Source: Akkermansia muciniphila
GTDB taxonomy: Bacteria; Verrucomicrobiota; Verrucomicrobiia; Verrucomicrobiales; Akkermansiaceae
Direction of reading: 5' to 3'
Assembly: GCF_002884975.1 (NCBI RefSeq)
Contig: NZ_PJKB01000003.1
Span: 1-64,000, forward strand
Length of the DNA: 64,000 bases
Below the pieces are notes generated by a model. That model was not told the DNA's origin, did not search any database, and worked only from the letters and a program-made list of their open reading frames with translations. The translations under genes were made by a program, and so were the position numbers. This document shows positions 63,258 to 64,000 of the stretch, one piece after another. Position 1 is the first letter of the stretch, and every line of letters begins with the position of its first letter.

Positions 63258-64000
63258 CGGATAAGAAGAACGAGCCTGCGGCAAAAACGCACATCTCCTG
63301 GTCATGGCTCCGCATGGCGCTGAGCCTGCGTGAAAAAGTCAAGCTGGGAGACAAGCAGGTCATCTTCATCTGGGCGGTCGTCGTAGGCGCGCTGGGCGCA
63401 CTGACGGCCCTTGTCTTTGAATGGGGGGTGGAGCTGGTCCAGGACCTCCTGACGGGCCGTACCAGCTACAAGCAAATCCAGGTCTTTCAGGAAATGGCCA
63501 GGCAGGACTGGGCCTGGTGCATCTTCGTCCCGGCGGCGGGCGGCCTGCTGGCCGGCCTCACCCTTCTCTTCACGCACCGCTTCGTCCCGGCCAAGGCCAC
63601 GGAATACATGGAAGCCGTGGCACTGGGCAATGGCTATGTGCCCCCCAAGCCCAGCCTGCTGCGCTCCCTGTCCGCCGTTTTCTCCGTAGGCTCCGGCGCC
63701 TCCATCGGCCGGGAAGGCCCTCTGGTGCAGGCCGCCGCCGTGGTGGGGTCCGCCCTGGGTCGCTTCTTCCATCTCTCCGCGCCGCGCCTGCGCCTGGTCG
63801 TAGCCTGCGCCGCGGCTTCCGGCATGTCCTCCGCCTTCCACACGCCCCTGGCCGGCGGCCTGTTCGTGAGTGAAATCGTATTGGGCGCGCTGACCATTGA
63901 CTTCCTGGCGCCCCTGCTGGTGGCCAGCTGCGCGGGGTACTTTACGATGGGGCTGTTCCATGAACCGGCCCCCATCTACCAGCTCCAGCAGGAGGTTTCC
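63254..64000 (+). CDS. ClC-family chloride channel/exchanger, partial
   Basis: The first 249 residues of a ClC protein, open to the window edge. The selectivity motif GSGASIGREGP (146-156) is intact: the gating Glu154 is typical of H+/Cl- exchangers as well as channels. FHTPLAGGLFVSEIVLG is present further on. The N-terminal ~30 residues are charged and cytoplasmic. Could serve acid resistance or fluoride/chloride export. Its coupling to the EIIA gene is the notable point. CBS domains, if any, lie outside the window. Confidence 0.9.
   Translation, partial: MTDKKNEPAAKTHISWSWLRMALSLREKVKLGDKQVIFIWAVVVGALGALTALVFEWGVELVQDLLTGRTSYKQIQVFQEMARQDWAWCIFVPAAGGLLAGLTLLFTHRFVPAKATEYMEAVALGNGYVPPKPSLLRSLSAVFSVGSGASIGREGPLVQAAAVVGSALGRFFHLSAPRLRLVVACAAASGMSSAFHTPLAGGLFVSEIVLGALTIDFLAPLLVASCAGYFTMGLFHEPAPIYQLQQEVS

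Overview
The window looks like chromosome of an Akkermansia-type Verrucomicrobiota gut bacterium. This is inferred from gene content and style, not from a database match: two tandem secreted GH20 hexosaminidases, PEP-CTERM tailed surface proteins, autotransporter-like passenger repeats, a secreted alkylsulfatase, a transcarboxylase-type carboxyltransferase and MeaB (propionate route), many starts without a clear Shine-Dalgarno, and G+C-rich core genes interrupted by A+T-rich islands. No rRNA genes and no CRISPR array were seen. Two tRNA genes are present, Gln-CTG and Asp-GTC.

Layout. 1-1.5 kb: an S6 (IgA-protease/SPATE-like) autotransporter protease running off the left edge. 1.9-3.5 kb: an orphan Panacea (DUF4065/SocA-like) gene, tRNA-Gln and a phage-tail-like/BACON-like protein, which reads like the scar of a mobile element. 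3.7-8.2 kb: two GH20 paralogs followed by meaB, and a convergent Nudix gene (rppH). 8.6-11.2 kb: an alkylsulfatase flanked by a direct repeat, one copy being the intact rppH and the other a decayed one. 11.2-14.5 kb: a very A+T-rich accessory island with a frameshifted ABC-type ATPase pseudogene and an intact NACHT NTPase (candidate antiphage protein). 15.2-18.8 kb: ruvC, a DEAD-box helicase, an MBL-fold hydrolase and pyrC on the minus strand, then tRNA-Asp. 19.2-24 kb: marR plus a two-component RND pump. 24-28.6 kb: thyA-folA, cardiolipin synthase and a biotin-less carboxyltransferase subunit.

28.7-34.7 kb is a second accessory island. It holds a broken tyrosine recombinase, a two-gene methyltransferase, and a 939-residue GIY-YIG/superfamily II helicase fusion, and is bounded on the right by the last ~43 codons of a MATE transporter. 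35-41.5 kb is a compact hexuronate catabolic operon (kdgK, a mannonate dehydratase-SDR fusion, uxaC, eda, exuT-like) that would convert glucuronate to pyruvate plus glyceraldehyde-3-phosphate. 41.7-50.4 kb holds a duplicated PH-like membrane protein, a MATE exporter, an Mrp-type ATPase, a tiny PUR-like nucleic-acid-binding protein with a GTG start, citramalate synthase and an M3 peptidase. 50.6-56.6 kb is a complete tripartite RND pump. 57.3-61.2 kb encodes two PEP-CTERM proteins, one a 1001-residue SGNH hydrolase with a glycine-rich repeat passenger. 61.3-64 kb: a Nudix-like hydrolase, a YcxB-like membrane protein, and a PTS EIIA-like protein translationally overlapping a ClC exchanger that runs off the right edge.

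The best candidates for undescribed biology are the NACHT island, the methyltransferase/GIY-YIG-helicase cassette, the mannonate dehydratase-SDR fusion and the EIIA-ClC pair.
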